Part shown: positions 5,599 to 7,439 of the stretch, piece by piece | How the letters are laid out: each line of letters opens with the position of its first letter | Position numbering within the stretch: the stretch's first letter is position 1 | Assembly: GCA_016782545.1 (NCBI GenBank) | Contig: JADHYG010000050.1 | Location: forward strand, 1-7,439 | Reading direction: 5' to 3' | Length of the DNA stretch: 7,439 bases | From: Candidatus Microgenomates bacterium | Lineage (GTDB): Bacteria > Patescibacteria > Microgenomatia > JADHYG01 | Program-made: the position numbers and the translations under genes | The notes under the pieces: generated by a model | What the model was told of the DNA's origin: nothing | Seen by the model: only the letters and a program-made list of their open reading frames with translations | Databases searched by the model: none

Positions 5599-6051
5599 TC
5601 AAAGCTCGTATTCTTCTTGGAATTGGGAACTGCCGTCAGGAGAATTGAATTTTAAAACTAAACTAATTGTTTCCACACCCGTATCATAAGTACAAACATT
5701 TCTAGAACATGTTCCTAGATCAATTTTTCGCTCAACCTCTTCTTCTCCTTTTTCAAGATGAATAGTACCCAATACTCCTCTAGGCAAACCCGCACCAGTT
5801 TCATAACTCAACTCATAATCAATCGAAGTTGTTTCTGGAGGAATTTGACTGATAGTTAAAGTTACGGCCTTGCCGTCAGAACGAGAAACCAAATCCACCT
5901 CAACGCTTTCATCAACCTTAGACAAAACAACGGTTGGTGTCGGCGTAGGCACAACTTCGGTTTTTCCGCTCATCTTTGTTTTTAAAAACAAAGAACCAAT
6001 AACTAAAACAGCTAAAACAGCAATGATAATTAGGGTTTTTTTATTTTTCAT
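5599..6051 (-). CDS. Small membrane-anchored extracytoplasmic protein, function unknown
   Basis: A 150-aa protein I cannot assign to a named family. A basic start (MKNKK) is followed by one membrane segment (about residues 7-23), a short Pro/Thr linker (TPTPT at 36-40), and a β-rich outside domain of about 105 residues. That domain has alternating strands (VTLTISQI, IDYELSYET, ISLVLKFNS) and a close cysteine pair, CSRNVC at 115 and 120, that could form a disulfide loop. The predicted fold is an Ig-like or other β-sandwich (inference). ATG at 6051 is chosen over an in-frame ATG at 6105 because GGAGG (6060-6056) lies four bases upstream, and the extension would translate the intergenic repeat. 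Stop is TGA, unlike the TAA of the other genes. Located between glyQS and another anchored protein gene. Confidence 0.7.
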   Translation of the reverse strand: MKNKKTLIIIAVLAVLVIGSLFLKTKMSGKTEVVPTPTPTVVLSKVDESVEVDLVSRSDGKAVTLTISQIPPETTSIDYELSYETGAGLPRGVLGTIHLEKGEEEVERKIDLGTCSRNVCTYDTGVETISLVLKFNSPDGSSQFQEEYEL

Positions 6052-6055
6052 ATTG

Positions 6056-6060
6056 CCTCC
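6056..6060 (-). promoter_or_regulatory. Ribosome binding site fixing the start of the 150-aa protein
   Basis: GGAGG followed by CAAT and ATG at 6051. It is the clearest Shine-Dalgarno in this part of the window and rules out the longer frame starting at 6105. Confidence 0.7.
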
Positions 6061-6070
6061 AGCATTTAAT

Positions 6071-6125
6071 TCGCTCCATCCCACCTCCGAGGAGTCAAGG
6101 CCCACCTCGCAGGAGGGACTTCGCT
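6071..6125. repeat. GC-rich dispersed repeat, copy B
   Basis: A direct copy of the unit at 5491-5546, same orientation. Its core stem CTCCGAGG (6085-6092) with CCTCGCAG (6104-6111) has one mismatch. It lies about 20 bp past the glyQS stop and could act as the 3' hairpin of that mRNA, though no T-run follows. Confidence 0.8.
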
Positions 6126-6144
6126 CAAGGTTTTCTTAAATGTA

Positions 6145-7439
6145 TTATTCTAATCTTTTGTTAAAATATTCTTTTAATTTTTCTATTTTTATTCTTTTTT
6201 GTTTTGTTGTATCTCTGTCTCTGACAGTCACGGCTTTATCTTTTAATGTATCATAATCTATGGTTAAACACCAAGGAGTACCAATTTCATCTTGAGCAAA
6301 ATAGCGCTTGCCAATATTGCCCCGATCATCCCAAACAGCAGGAAAATCTTTTCTTAATAAATCATAGACCAGACGGGCTTTTTTAACAAGCTCTATCTTG
6401 TTAGCCAAAAGAGGAAAAACAGCCATTTTATATGGCGCTAAATATGGGGCTAATTTTAAGAAAACCCGCTTTTTTCCTTTTACTTGCTCTTCTGTGTAGC
6501 TATCAATTAAAACTGCCAAAAACGACCGATCCATGCCAAAAGTAGGCTCAACGACATGAGGAATAATTTTTTTTCCAGTTTCATGATCAGTGTAGCAAAG
6601 ATCAACACCTGATTTTTCCATGTGATTTTTCAAATCAAAATCAGTTCTGTAAGCTAAACCATAAAGCTCTTTAAAACCAAAAGGAAATCGATAATCAATA
6701 TCCTCTGTTCTTTTAGAATAATGAGATCTTTCTTCGTCGGTATGTTTTCGCCATCTTAAATTTTTCTCTTTTATTTTTAAAACCTTTATTGCCCAAGTCC
6801 ACATTTCTTTTTGCCAATACTTGTAAAGCTCTTCCCATTTTTGCTTTTGAGGATTAAAAAAATATTCAAATTCAGCAAGATTAAACTGCAAAGTTCTAAA
6901 AATAAAATTACCTAAAGTGATTTCATTACGAAAAGCGGCTCCTGATTGAGCTAAACCAAAAGGAAGTTTGGGCGAGAGAGAATCAAGAACATTTTTAAAA
7001 TTGACAAACATACCTTGAGCAATTTCACCTCGTAAATAAGCCAAAGATTGGCTTTCTGGAACAATACCAATGTGAGTTTCAAATAAAATATTAAAACGCC
7101 GAGGCTTAGTCCATTTAAAACCTCCGCAAGAAGGACAAGAAATTTTTTCTTTCTTAATTAAATCATCTAATTGATCAGGTGTAAAACCCTCAACCTTAAT
7201 TTCCTCACCCTTGACAATAAAATGATTCTCAATTAAATGATCGGCCCGGGTTCGACTCTGGCAATTTTTACAATCAACCAAAACATCAGCAAAACTGGCC
7301 GTATGACCCGAGGCTTCCCAGACTTTAGGATTCATGATGATGGCTGAATGAAGACCATAAATATCTTCTCTATCGTTAACAAAATACCGCCACCAAATGT
7401 TTTTAATATTACGAAGTAACTCTACTCCTAAAGGACCAT
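6145..7439 (-). CDS. glyQS: Glycyl-tRNA synthetase, alpha2 (single-chain) type; N-terminus cut by window edge
   Basis: Class II synthetase that charges tRNA-Gly with glycine. The frame continues upstream of the ATG at 7335 to the window edge, and those 34 extra codons read GPLGVELLRNIKNIWW...IYGLHSAIIMNPKVW, clearly family sequence, so the ATG at 7335 is internal. About 30-40 N-terminal residues should lie outside. In visible numbering (430 residues), CxxC pairs at 56/59 and 101/104 may bind zinc. Motif 2 is AFRNE at 168-172, followed by GNFIFRTLQFNLAEFEYF. Motif 3 is GMDRSFLAVL from 301. The anticodon-binding domain (about 334-430) carries DDRGNIGKRYFAQDEIGTPWC. The usual REF after motif 2 strand one reads LQF here. 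The alpha2 form, not the alpha2-beta2 glyQ/glyS pair, is present. Two anchored-protein genes follow on the same strand. Confidence 0.95.
   Translation of the reverse strand, partial: GPLGVELLRNIKNIWWRYFVNDREDIYGLHSAIIMNPKVWEASGHTASFADVLVDCKNCQSRTRADHLIENHFIVKGEEIKVEGFTPDQLDDLIKKEKISCPSCGGFKWTKPRRFNILFETHIGIVPESQSLAYLRGEIAQGMFVNFKNVLDSLSPKLPFGLAQSGAAFRNEITLGNFIFRTLQFNLAEFEYFFNPQKQKWEELYKYWQKEMWTWAIKVLKIKEKNLRWRKHTDEERSHYSKRTEDIDYRFPFGFKELYGLAYRTDFDLKNHMEKSGVDLCYTDHETGKKIIPHVVEPTFGMDRSFLAVLIDSYTEEQVKGKKRVFLKLAPYLAPYKMAVFPLLANKIELVKKARLVYDLLRKDFPAVWDDRGNIGKRYFAQDEIGTPWCLTIDYDTLKDKAVTVRDRDTTKQKRIKIEKLKEYFNKRLE

Noticed and set aside
6052..6105. 18-codon N-terminal extension of the 150-aa protein
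   Set aside because: A good Shine-Dalgarno precedes the inner ATG, and the extension overlaps repeat copy B.

Overview
The window looks like part of a small, AT-rich genome of the Candidate Phyla Radiation (Patescibacteria), perhaps Microgenomates-like. The lineage is inferred, not proven. The clues are a compact dcw (division and cell wall) start of mraZ-rsmH-ftsL-ftsI, an alpha2-type glycyl-tRNA synthetase, single-pass surface proteins with Pro/Thr linkers, a three-domain PaaX-like protein with a Cas2-type fold, and short GC-rich palindromic repeats in otherwise AT-rich spacers. All recognised genes are on the minus strand, so transcription runs from high to low coordinates. Stops are TAA, apart from one TGA; the standard bacterial code fits.

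Right part (7439 to 4819): the 3' 430 codons of glyQS, cut by the window edge, followed by two genes for membrane-anchored extracytoplasmic proteins (150 and 218 aa). Each of the two gaps between these three genes holds one copy of the same ~55-bp GC-rich repeat. Translating through the repeats gives false N-terminal extensions, so the internal ATGs at 6051 and 5475 are chosen as starts.

Middle part (4681 to 3481): a 1.2-kb unit with one protein gene, a PaaX-like/Cas2-fold regulator (252 aa). It is bounded by two inverted copies of a 50-bp sequence (42/50 identical) that are themselves palindromic; one contains a perfect 36-bp palindrome. Between the regulator's stop codon and the left copy lies a dense cluster of GC-rich hairpins. 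This is the most unusual part of the window.

Left part (3291 to 1): the dcw cluster. A good -35/-10 pair sits so close to the mraZ ATG that the transcript should be leaderless or nearly so. From the -35 edge through the start codon runs a four-fold direct repeat of AATGG/AATGT with an exact 10-bp period, the architecture of an MraZ operator. mraZ, rsmH, ftsL and ftsI follow with gaps of 3, 6 and 14 bp and are probably one autoregulated operon supplying an rRNA methyltransferase and septal peptidoglycan synthesis parts. The ftsI stop codon is the first three bases of the window.
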